From Massilia horti (GTDB taxonomy: Bacteria; Pseudomonadota; Gammaproteobacteria; Burkholderiales; Burkholderiaceae_D): a stretch of 56,626 nucleotides of DNA. Positions 16,887 to 25,052 of the stretch are shown here, piece after piece (the first letter of the stretch is position 1; each line of letters opens with the position of its first letter). The stretch covers positions 1 through 56,626 of the forward strand of contig NZ_SPUM01000108.1 in the NCBI RefSeq assembly GCF_004614195.1, given 5' to 3'. Position numbers and translations under genes: made by a program. The notes under the pieces were generated by a model. That model had not been told where the DNA came from, did not search any database, and saw nothing but the letters and a program-made list of their open reading frames with translations.

Positions 16887-18977
16887 ATGAGTTCATCAAC
16901 ATTGAAGGCAGATATTGCGTACCGCCCTGACATTGATGGCTTGCGGGCCATCGCGGTACTTTCAGTTGTCCTGTTCCACATCAACAAACACCTGATACCG
17001 GGTGGTTTCGTCGGTGTCGATATCTTCTTCGTCATCTCCGGTTACCTTATTTCACTAGGGATCCTGCAGGAATTGGAGCGCGATTGCTTCTCGATCGCCG
17101 ACTTCTATCGACGGCGTATCAAACGAATCGCCCCTCCGATGTTAGTCGTTGTGCTGCTCACAATGGCGGCGGCGCAGTTCGTGATGATTCCGGAAGATGC
17201 CAAGCGGGTCGCCGATTCAGCGCTCTGGTCGCTTCTTTCTCTCGCCAACGTCTATTTCTGGTTAAAACAAGACACCAGTTATTTTGCAGCGGCAAATAAC
17301 GAGTCTCCGTTGATGCACCTATGGTCCCTGGGGGTAGAGGAGCAGTTTTACATCATATGGCCGTTGCTGCTGCTGCTCACCTATCGGCGGGCGCGAGCAG
17401 CGGGATTCGTCATTCTGGCGGTTGCCAGCTCCATGGTCTCATTCGGTCTGGGGCAAATTTGGTTTGCACACGACCCATCCTTCACTTATTTCATGCTGCC
17501 GACCCGTGCAGGCGAGCTGCTTCTGGGTGCGCTGGCAGCAGTCATCGTGCTGCGTCGCGTCGATTTGCGCATACCGGCAATTGTCGTCGGGCCGCTCGCG
17601 TGGATGGGGGCGGCGCTGCTGGTCAGCTCATTACTTTGGATCACCGAGGACCAGATACATCCGGGCTGGATCACGCTTGCGCCGACACTTGGAACGGCGC
17701 TGCTGATCGTCGCGGGACACTGCCGCACAACGCCAGTTACGTGGCTGCTCTCACTTGCGCCATTAAAGCGGGTGGGTCTCGTGTCGTACTCGGCCTACCT
17801 GTGGCATTGGCCGCTGCTGGCGTTCTATCGGTACGGTCACGCAGAGATTGGCCCGGTCGCCGCCGGCATCATACTTGTCCTGACCTTCGTATTTGCCTGG
17901 CTAAGTTATGTGCTTGTTGAGCAACCGGCCAAGGGATCGCGCGCTTCGGCAATGCGTGTCTTCACCGCCCAATTTGCGATTCCGGCAGGGGCGACGGCGG
18001 TGCTCGCTTTGGGGGCGATGTTCATTGACGGCTACGGCCCCCGTTGGGGTTCGGCGGATTACAAGACGCAATTGGCAGCCTTCCGCAATCGCACCAAGCC
18101 GGCCTACCAGTTCGACTACGTATGCCAGCGTCAGCATATCTCGATCGCCGATGCGCGCAACGAGCACTGCGTGCTTGGCGCCCAGTCCGGCGCGCCGCCC
18201 AGCGTGATTTTGTGGGGTGATTCGAACGCCGCGCACTACGTTGGAGTGGTCGGCGCTATCGCCCGCGAAGCCGGTTTTCGTTTTCGAAACATCGAGCTTG
18301 GATCCTGCCCGCCGCTGCGAAGCGATCCCGCTCTGTTTGTCAGCGTCAAACGGCTGCACGATTGCGAAAGCTCGGCAGGCCCGATCCTGGCGACGGTAGA
18401 CGGCTTTGATACTGTGATTATCGGCGCTTCATGGACCGATTACCTGCGCAAGTCGGAACGTTTTTTCGATGTTTTTTTCTCTGAGGTCAGTGCCCTTGCA
18501 AAGGCAGGAAAACATGTGATCCTCCTTGCAAAGGCACCGGTGATCGACGGATATGATCGGCGCTGCCGCGAAAAATCCCTCAGCTATCCGCTACTGCATT
18601 GTCCAATGAATACGGCGAAACCTGCGCCAGATGTCATGAGTGCCAATCTGCAGCTGAAAGAATTCGCCGACCGCACTCCTAATGTTTCCTACTTCGATAT
18701 AGGGCCTTATCTCTGTCCCAACGATATGTGCTATGCCTTTGATGCCGAGGGGCGCCCGCTCTATTACGATTCAAGTCACCTGTCCATGCCAGCATCGTGG
18801 GAACTCGGCGAGATGATCGTACGCCGGGTTGGCGTGCCAGTGCCGTTCAGGCAGATTCCAGCCATTAGCAAGCCGATTCTAGGGACCCGTACGGTAGTGG
18901 AGCAGGGTTCCGGGATGGCCGATGGCATCGCCAAGCACTCGGCGCTGCGTCCAGTGCTTCTCGAGGCAGCGCACTAG
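16887..18977 (+). CDS. Acyltransferase 3 with C-terminal SGNH domain (OafA/YrhL type)
   Basis: A 696-residue protein. The first ~350 residues form an acyltransferase-3 membrane domain: YRPDIDGLRAIAVLSVVLFH with the key His, GGFVGVDIFFVISGYLI, FYRRRIKRIAPP and SLGVEEQFYIIWP. The rest is a periplasmic SGNH domain with the GDS block (VILWGDSNAAHY, Ser about 446) and a late DSSHLS (about 627-632) carrying the Asp/His pair. Together they move an acyl group across the membrane and onto the polysaccharide. GC content and codon use are visibly lower than in all neighbours, a sign of horizontal acquisition. Confidence 0.93.
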   Translation: MSSSTLKADIAYRPDIDGLRAIAVLSVVLFHINKHLIPGGFVGVDIFFVISGYLISLGILQELERDCFSIADFYRRRIKRIAPPMLVVVLLTMAAAQFVMIPEDAKRVADSALWSLLSLANVYFWLKQDTSYFAAANNESPLMHLWSLGVEEQFYIIWPLLLLLTYRRARAAGFVILAVASSMVSFGLGQIWFAHDPSFTYFMLPTRAGELLLGALAAVIVLRRVDLRIPAIVVGPLAWMGAALLVSSLLWITEDQIHPGWITLAPTLGTALLIVAGHCRTTPVTWLLSLAPLKRVGLVSYSAYLWHWPLLAFYRYGHAEIGPVAAGIILVLTFVFAWLSYVLVEQPAKGSRASAMRVFTAQFAIPAGATAVLALGAMFIDGYGPRWGSADYKTQLAAFRNRTKPAYQFDYVCQRQHISIADARNEHCVLGAQSGAPPSVILWGDSNAAHYVGVVGAIAREAGFRFRNIELGSCPPLRSDPALFVSVKRLHDCESSAGPILATVDGFDTVIIGASWTDYLRKSERFFDVFFSEVSALAKAGKHVILLAKAPVIDGYDRRCREKSLSYPLLHCPMNTAKPAPDVMSANLQLKEFADRTPNVSYFDIGPYLCPNDMCYAFDAEGRPLYYDSSHLSMPASWELGEMIVRRVGVPVPFRQIPAISKPILGTRTVVEQGSGMADGIAKHSALRPVLLEAAH

Positions 18978-18987
18978 CTTGTGCGGC

Positions 18988-20007
18988 TCAGGCGCGCTCG
19001 GCCGGCACGCGCAGGTTTTGCGCCAGCCGCAGCGTAAAGCGCAGGCGGCCGCGGTCCCACGGCGTAAAGCGCGGCAGCTGATACAGGTCGGTCGCTCCGC
19101 GCTGCGCGCCCCACGCGGTCGATACCGCGGCCTCGAAGCCAAGCTCGCGCACCATCTGCACGTGCTCGGCACGATAGTCGGTGCCCGGCTTGCCGTTGGG
19201 GTAGGCGAACAGGCGTACCGGGGCGCCGGTCAGGTCCTCCAGCGCGCGCTTGCCATTGGCGATTTCTGCGCGCGCCGCGTCCAGGTCGAGCCTGGCCAGG
19301 ATCGGGTGGCGCACGGTATGCCCGCCGATCTCCATTCCACAGCGGTGCAGCTGGCGCACCTGGTTCGAACTCATCATCAGGTCGTTTGGTAACGCGCACC
19401 CGACCGCATCTGCCAGGCGCGCCACCTGTTCCAGCCGCTCGGTGAGCGGCAGGTACTTGAGCTGGCCGATCAGCGCGCCGATCGCGGCCTGGCGTTCCTT
19501 GACCGTGCCGGCCGGGTGCAGGCCCAGCTTGATCCCACGCGCGTCGATTTCGCCTTGCGCGCGGCGCGCCAGTTCGATCACGGTGTCGTTCCACATCCGT
19601 CCGCCATCGAGAAAGCCGGTGGCGACGAAGAAGGTCGCATGCAGTCCGTGCGCGAGCAGCAGCGGCAGCGCGTTTTGCGCGTTGTCGGCATAGCCGTCGT
19701 CGAAGGTGATGCAGGCCGCGCGCGGCGGCAGGGTGCCCTCGTGCAGGTGGCGCACCGCGTCCGGCAGCGGGATCACGTTGAATATCGATTTGAGCAGGCG
19801 CAGCTGGCGGTCGAACTCGGCCCGGTCGACTTCGCCGGGGAACAGCGGGTCGGGGTGATCGAGCACGCGGTGATAGATCAGGATCGACAGGCCCTGCTGG
19901 CCGCCGGGCGACAGCATGCGCATCAGCGCCTTGCCGAGCAGCGAACCGCTGCTCCCCTCGGGTGCTGCGCGCAAGTATGTTTGGGATGCGTCCACCGGCC
20001 TGTCCAT
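18988..20007 (-). CDS. Polysaccharide deacetylase family protein
   Basis: A 339-residue NodB-fold carbohydrate esterase (CE4). It has LIYHRVLDHPDPLFPG (about 42-57), motif 1 ITFDDGYADN and the metal-binding motif 2 GGHTVRHP (H-x3-H). RLFAYPNGKPG acts as motif 3. It should remove N-acetyl groups from the polymer or repeat unit. It is the last gene of the long minus-strand XrtA operon and starts 2 bases after the stop of the ligase gene. It converges on the acyltransferase gene at 18977 with only 10 bases between them and no visible terminator. Confidence 0.9.
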   Translation of the reverse strand: MDRPVDASQTYLRAAPEGSSGSLLGKALMRMLSPGGQQGLSILIYHRVLDHPDPLFPGEVDRAEFDRQLRLLKSIFNVIPLPDAVRHLHEGTLPPRAACITFDDGYADNAQNALPLLLAHGLHATFFVATGFLDGGRMWNDTVIELARRAQGEIDARGIKLGLHPAGTVKERQAAIGALIGQLKYLPLTERLEQVARLADAVGCALPNDLMMSSNQVRQLHRCGMEIGGHTVRHPILARLDLDAARAEIANGKRALEDLTGAPVRLFAYPNGKPGTDYRAEHVQMVRELGFEAAVSTAWGAQRGATDLYQLPRFTPWDRGRLRFTLRLAQNLRVPAERA

Positions 20008-20009
20008 CG

Positions 20010-21323
20010 TCACGCCCTGCGCCGCCGGGCCGTCTGGAGCTGGGGCGCCACTTCCGCAGCGGGTGCGTGGGCGTCTTCGCGAATACGCTTTAGCTCGCGT
20101 TCGACCACCAGCCGCAGCGCCACCAGGCCGCACATCAGGTAGTAGGGCACGTCGAAATAGGCCAGGCTCAGGAAGGCGCCGCCGACCATGAACCCGAGCA
20201 GGCTCACCTGGGTCATGGTCGCGAGGTCGTGCGCCCATTTCAGCTGCGAGTGCGCCCGGGTGCGCCGCACCACCCAGCTGCCGGTACGCCAGGTGAGCAC
20301 GCCCAGCAGCAGGTACAGCAGCAGGCCGACGTAGCCATGTTCACCCAGGACCTGGAAGTAGATGCTGTGGGCGGCGTGGATGTCGTCCGGAACCGGGGCG
20401 TAGCGCGCGAACACCTGCGCGTCGTAGATTTGGAAGCCGCCACCCACCAGCGGCCGGTCGTTGGCCAGGTTGACGGCCATGTGCCAGGCGTTGATGCGCC
20501 CCATCGCCGAGCTGTCCTGCTGGTAGGTGCCGATGGTGTCGATCCGTTCGTGCCATTTGTCCGGCATGAACAGCAGCAGCGCCGGCACCGCGATCGCGAT
20601 CAGTACGCCGAGCCTGAATTTATCCCTGCTCTTGAGCCAGAGGAAGATGACCATCGCGCCGATCGCCAGCGCCGCGCCCCGCGAGTAGGTGCCCAGCGCG
20701 GCCAGCGCGCACAGCAGCATCGAGGCGACCAGCGCGCGCCGGCCCCACTTGTTGGCCGTCATCGAGCGCAGGAACACCATCAGCGGGATCACCATCACGA
20801 ACGCCAGCGCGACTTCGTTATTGCCGTCGATGAAGGTGCCTGCCGGGCCCCACACCCGTTCGCCGCCGCCGCTCCTGATCGTGAACAAGCCGCCCTTGAC
20901 GCCGTAGTAGCCGACCGATACCACCACGGTCCAGATCATCCATTCGATGTGCTTGCGCTCGGTGAGCAGCATCAGCACCACCAGCGTCATGCCAAAGATC
21001 TTGTACACCTTGCTCCATTGTTCGCCGATCTGGTCGGGGTGGATCGCGAACAGCGAGGTCACGCCCATCCATAAGGCGAACAGGATGAAGGTCACCGTCA
21101 CCGGGTTCATCGGCAGCCGCTTCTTGTCCTTGCTGAACAGGATGGCCAGCATGGTGGTGGCCGCGATGATCGCCGCGAACGGGTAGGTGCGGGCGAAGCC
21201 CCAGCCTTGCGAATGCGGATTCATCACGCTGATCCAGATCCACATCACCATGCCGAACCACGGCCGCTTGAAGATCAGCGGCAGCGAGCCGAACACGATC
21301 AGGGTAACGAGAATGTCCCTCAT
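20010..21323 (-). CDS. Putative O-glycosylation ligase, exosortase A system-associated
   Basis: A 437-residue polytopic membrane protein of the O-antigen ligase/Wzy superfamily. The N-terminus MRDILVTLIVFGSLPLIFKR and the MNPHSQGWGFARTYPFA segment are hallmarks of the XrtA-associated subgroup. A large periplasmic loop precedes HSIYFQVLGEHGYVGLLLYL (about 340-360), the typical ligase motif. Together with XrtA it may attach glycan to sorted PEP-CTERM proteins, or may polymerise the repeat. The four-base overlap with the upstream gene (21320-21323) couples translation. Confidence 0.92.
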   Translation of the reverse strand: MRDILVTLIVFGSLPLIFKRPWFGMVMWIWISVMNPHSQGWGFARTYPFAAIIAATTMLAILFSKDKKRLPMNPVTVTFILFALWMGVTSLFAIHPDQIGEQWSKVYKIFGMTLVVLMLLTERKHIEWMIWTVVVSVGYYGVKGGLFTIRSGGGERVWGPAGTFIDGNNEVALAFVMVIPLMVFLRSMTANKWGRRALVASMLLCALAALGTYSRGAALAIGAMVIFLWLKSRDKFRLGVLIAIAVPALLLFMPDKWHERIDTIGTYQQDSSAMGRINAWHMAVNLANDRPLVGGGFQIYDAQVFARYAPVPDDIHAAHSIYFQVLGEHGYVGLLLYLLLGVLTWRTGSWVVRRTRAHSQLKWAHDLATMTQVSLLGFMVGGAFLSLAYFDVPYYLMCGLVALRLVVERELKRIREDAHAPAAEVAPQLQTARRRRA

Positions 21324-22696
21324 ACCATGGCCTCCATGTGTGCCGCGTCGACCTTGCTGACGACGTAGCGGAACTTGCCTGACTTTTCAGGCGTGATGGC
21401 CTCGACCTGCTCGACCACAACCTCGACCTCGCGCCCGAGCCGGGCCCTGAAGCCGTCCACGATCGCCTGGTGCGCCGCGCCCAGCGGGGCGTCGGCCACC
21501 ACCTGCACGCGGGTCTGGTCCAGGCTCTCCTGCACGATCTTGAACGCTTTCACCTGCGGCAGGTCGCGCAGGATGTACACCAGCGCCAGGCCGTGCATCA
21601 CGGTGCCGTCGCGGGCGACCAGGAAGTCGGTGGTGCGGCCCTGGATTTCTTTGAGCAGCGGCAGGCCGCGCCCGCAGCCGCATGGCTCGGTGCCTTTCAC
21701 CCCGACGTCGCCGGTGCGGTAGCGGATGAAGGGGAAGTCGCCGGTGGCCAGGTGCGTGACCACGATCTCGCCGGCGGCGCCAGCCGGCACCGGGTTGCCG
21801 TCCGGGTCGAGGATCTCGACGATGATGTCTTCGGCCGTGATGTGCATGCCGCCGTGCGGGCACTGGTGCGCGATGAAGCCGGCGTCGCGTCCGCCGTAGC
21901 CGTTGGCGACCGGGCAGCCGAAGGTGCGCGAAATCTGTTCGCGCTGGTCGTCGTACAGGCGCTCCGAGGTCACGAACGCGACCTTGATGCCCAGGTCGTC
22001 CATGCGCTGGCCGCGCGCCTGTGCGTGGCGCGCAATGTGCGACAGCGCCGACGGGTAACCGAACAGCATGCGCGGACGGGCGGCGCGGATGCGGGCCAGG
22101 AAGCCGTCCAGCTTTTCGGGCGACATCTGGAACGCCGGCAGCAGCTGCGTGCGCAGCAGGCGGTCGCGCACTGCGCGCGCGCCGTCCTGCGCCCCGAGCT
22201 CGATCGGCGAGCCCCAGACCACGATTTCGCGATCGCCAATGTCGACGTCCCACCAGCGCGTGGCGCGCCACTTGGCGGCCACGTCGTGGCTGACGCGCTC
22301 GCGGCCAATGTAAAAGACCAGCGGCTCGCCGCTCGAGCCGCCGGTATTGAAGCGTGCGAGACCCACCGCGTCAATCGCCTTCAGGCGCTCGCCGGCGGCG
22401 CGCACCGCGGCCTTGTCCAGCCGGGGCAGGCGTTGCAGGTCGGCCAGCGACTGCAGGTCGCGCGCCGGGTCGAAACCGATCGCGGCGAACAGGTCGCGGT
22501 AGTAGGGGACCTGCGATTGGGCGCGCGCCAGCAGGCGGCGCAGGCGCTGGAACTGGAGGGCCTGGAGCTGGTCCTGGCTCCACCACTGGCTCGCTTCCAG
22601 CTGCCGGCGTGCGCGCACGCTGGTGTGGCGCTTCACCAGTTCGTGCAGGGGGAACAGGATCCGCGATACCAGCGCGGTGTACGGGGAATTGCTCAT
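21320..22696 (-). CDS. Phenylacetate-CoA ligase-like AMP-binding protein
   Basis: A 458-residue member of the PaaK/CapK branch of AMP-forming enzymes. Key parts are FNTGGSSGEPLVFYIG (P-loop-like, about 121-136), GYGGRDAGFIAHQCPHG, RYRTGDVG and a zinc-like CGCGRGLP. CapK-type proteins occur in many capsule and exopolysaccharide loci, but their substrate is mostly unknown. It probably activates a carboxylate used to decorate the glycan. The start MSNSPYT at 22696 overlaps the glycosyltransferase stop (ATGA). Confidence 0.88.
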   Translation of the reverse strand: MSNSPYTALVSRILFPLHELVKRHTSVRARRQLEASQWWSQDQLQALQFQRLRRLLARAQSQVPYYRDLFAAIGFDPARDLQSLADLQRLPRLDKAAVRAAGERLKAIDAVGLARFNTGGSSGEPLVFYIGRERVSHDVAAKWRATRWWDVDIGDREIVVWGSPIELGAQDGARAVRDRLLRTQLLPAFQMSPEKLDGFLARIRAARPRMLFGYPSALSHIARHAQARGQRMDDLGIKVAFVTSERLYDDQREQISRTFGCPVANGYGGRDAGFIAHQCPHGGMHITAEDIIVEILDPDGNPVPAGAAGEIVVTHLATGDFPFIRYRTGDVGVKGTEPCGCGRGLPLLKEIQGRTTDFLVARDGTVMHGLALVYILRDLPQVKAFKIVQESLDQTRVQVVADAPLGAAHQAIVDGFRARLGREVEVVVEQVEAITPEKSGKFRYVVSKVDAAHMEAMV

Positions 22697-23799
22697 CTGT
22701 CCGTTGCGATCCGTGTGGGTTGGGGGCGGAGGACGGCATGGTAGGCGCCGAGCAGGCGCGGGCGCACTTCGCTCCATGCGAACTGGCGTACCCGGGAGAG
22801 GCCGGCCTCGCGCAGGCTGGCGGCCAGCTGCGGGTCGGCGGCCAGGCGCAGCACGGCGGCGGCCATCGCTTCGGGCGAGCCGGGCGGCACCAGCAAGGCG
22901 GTCCGGCCGTCCTCGACCAGATAGGGGACGCCGCCGACGTTGGTGGAAACCACCGGCACGCCGCTGGCCAGCGCCTCGATCACCGAGTTGGGGCTGTTGT
23001 CGACCCGGCTCGGGTTAAGCATCAGGTCGGCCTCGCGGTACAGCTGGGCCATGCGCTGGTTGTCGACGCGCCCGGTGAAGGTTACCGCCTGCGCGATACC
23101 CAGCTCTTCGGCCAGGCGTTCGAGCGCGGCGCGCAGCGGGCCGCTGCCGGCCACCACCAGCCGAGCGTCCGGATGCACGGCCGCCACCAGCGCAAAAGCG
23201 CGCAGCGCCATGTCGTTGTCGTAGATCGGGTCGAGGTTGCGCGCGACCAGCAGGCGCAGGCCGCGCCCGCTTGGGGCGGGTGGCGCTGGACTGAAGCGCT
23301 CCAGGTTGACGATGTTCGGCACGATCCTGGCGGTAAAGCCGTATTTGTCGAACACCGCTTCGAGAAAGCCGGACGGCACGATCAAGGCGCTTGCCCTGCG
23401 CAGGCTGGGGCGCACCCAGGCCAGCGACTTGCTCAGGAAAGTGTCCGCCTCGCCGCCGCGGTAGTTGACCACCACCGGGCAGCCGCGCAGGCGACCGATC
23501 CAGATCGCCGGTGCGGCGTACAGGTGCCACGACCAGCCGGAATTGGCCATCACGTGAAACAGGTGCACGCGGCCGGCGGCGCGCCACAGGCGCGCCAGGT
23601 AGGGCAGCAGCCGGCACACCGCGCGCAGACCCCGGACGTGCGCGGCCCAGGCCGGGCGCACCGCGCAGTTGACCTGGATGGTGTCGACCTCGCAGCCCTC
23701 GGCCTGCAGCAGGGCGGCCAGCTGGAGTGTCTGGTTCGCCATGCCGCCCGACGGCGGCGGCAGCGGGCCGACCAGGCCGATGCGCAGTGGTTCGCTCAT
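22693..23799 (-). CDS. Glycosyltransferase family 4
   Basis: A 368-residue GT-B enzyme. The N-terminal domain begins IGLVGPLPPPSGGMANQT (glycine-rich loop), and the C-terminal half has VARNLDPIYDND, GSGPLR and the E-x7-E sequence ADLMLNPSRVDNSPNSVIEALASGVPVV, which binds the nucleotide sugar. It should add one sugar to the repeat unit. The four-base overlaps on both sides (22693-22696, 23796-23799) place it firmly in the XrtA operon. Confidence 0.92.
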   Translation of the reverse strand: MSEPLRIGLVGPLPPPSGGMANQTLQLAALLQAEGCEVDTIQVNCAVRPAWAAHVRGLRAVCRLLPYLARLWRAAGRVHLFHVMANSGWSWHLYAAPAIWIGRLRGCPVVVNYRGGEADTFLSKSLAWVRPSLRRASALIVPSGFLEAVFDKYGFTARIVPNIVNLERFSPAPPAPSGRGLRLLVARNLDPIYDNDMALRAFALVAAVHPDARLVVAGSGPLRAALERLAEELGIAQAVTFTGRVDNQRMAQLYREADLMLNPSRVDNSPNSVIEALASGVPVVSTNVGGVPYLVEDGRTALLVPPGSPEAMAAAVLRLAADPQLAASLREAGLSRVRQFAWSEVRPRLLGAYHAVLRPQPTRIATDR

Positions 23800-25052
23800 C
23801 CCTGGAGAATCCTTCCCGCCAGCGCGCCGTAGACGGCACGGTAGCGGTCGACGCTGGCGGCCCAGCTGCGCCGCTCCTCGACAAAGCGGCGGCCGCGCGC
23901 GCGCAGCGCCGGCCAGCTCTCGGGCGCGGCCAGCAGCGCCAGGACCTTGTCGGCCAGCGCCGCCGGATCGCCGGCCTTGAACAGCACACCGGTGCGGCCG
24001 TCTTCGATCAGTTCATGGTGGCCGCCGACGTCGGAGGCCACCAGCAGCCGGCCCTGGGCCATCGCCTCGAGCGGCTTGAGCGGCGTGACCAGGTCGGTCA
24101 GGCGCATCTTCAGGCGCGGGTAGACCAGCACGTCGACCAAGTTGTAGTAGCGCTGCACCTGGTCGTGCGGGACCCGGCCCGTGAACACCACGCGATCAAG
24201 CACCCCCAGCCGCTCGGCCTGGGCCTTGAGCGCGGCGTCCTGCGGGCCGCCGCCAACCAGCAGCACGCGCAGGTCCGGATTGGCTTTGGATAGCGCAGGC
24301 AGCGCGTCGAGCAGCACGTTCAGCCCTTCGTAGGCGTAGAACGAGCCGATGAAGCCGAGCACCGTCTTGCCCTCCAGGTCCAGCTGCTGCGCGAGCGCAT
24401 GGTCGCGCGTGCCGTCCACGCTGAAGTCCTCGATGTCGACCGCGTTCGGGATCACCGTGACCTTGGCCGGGTCGATGCCGCGCGCCAGGATGTCGCCGCG
24501 CAGGCCCTCGCAGATGGTGGTGGCGGCGTCCACCTGCCTGAGCGCATGCGTCTCGAGCGCGCGCGTGACGCGGTAGCGCAGGCCCCATTCGCGGCTGGTG
24601 CCGTGGTCGACCGCGGCGTCCTCCCAGAATGCGCGCACTTCGTACACCACCGGGATACCCAGCTTGCGGCCGACGGAGAGCGCGGCGATCGCGTTGAGCG
24701 CCGGCGAGTGCGCGTGCAGGATGTCGGGCTGGACCTCGCGCGCGACTTCCAGCAGGCGCGCGGTCAATTGCCTGATCACGTCGAGCTGGTTCAGCACAGG
24801 CAGCCGCGCCAGCGGGCCGGGCGCCGTGCGGTAGAAGGTCAGGCCATCGACCGTCTCGGCGCGCGCGCCTGCCGCGCCCTGCTTTGAACCGGTGACGTGG
24901 AAGGTCTCCCAGCCGAGCGCGCGCTGGTGCTGCAGGATCGAGCGGGTGCGGAAGGTGTAGCCGCTGTGCAGCGGGATCGAATGGTCGAGCACATGCAGCA
25001 CGCGCAGCGCGCGCGCGCTTGGCGCCACGGCGTGAACGGCGGTCTGGCTCAT
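23796..25052 (-). CDS. Exosortase A-associated glycosyltransferase (TIGR04063-like)
   Basis: A 418-residue GT4 enzyme. The N-terminus VLHVLDHSIPLHSGYTFRT is the mark of the XrtA-associated, Daro_2409-like group. HAHSPALNAIAA and VYEVRAFWEDAAVDHGT follow, then IPNAVDIEDF and the donor-site region PLEAMAQGRLLVASDVGG. It assembles part of the polysaccharide repeat unit on the cytoplasmic side of the membrane. It overlaps the amidotransferase stop by four bases. Confidence 0.93.
   Translation of the reverse strand: MSQTAVHAVAPSARALRVLHVLDHSIPLHSGYTFRTRSILQHQRALGWETFHVTGSKQGAAGARAETVDGLTFYRTAPGPLARLPVLNQLDVIRQLTARLLEVAREVQPDILHAHSPALNAIAALSVGRKLGIPVVYEVRAFWEDAAVDHGTSREWGLRYRVTRALETHALRQVDAATTICEGLRGDILARGIDPAKVTVIPNAVDIEDFSVDGTRDHALAQQLDLEGKTVLGFIGSFYAYEGLNVLLDALPALSKANPDLRVLLVGGGPQDAALKAQAERLGVLDRVVFTGRVPHDQVQRYYNLVDVLVYPRLKMRLTDLVTPLKPLEAMAQGRLLVASDVGGHHELIEDGRTGVLFKAGDPAALADKVLALLAAPESWPALRARGRRFVEERRSWAASVDRYRAVYGALAGRILQG

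Noticed and set aside
16670..16930. 86-codon plus-strand frame before the acyltransferase/SGNH gene
   Set aside because: No ribosome site, atypical composition, overlaps both the promoter element and the start of the real gene.
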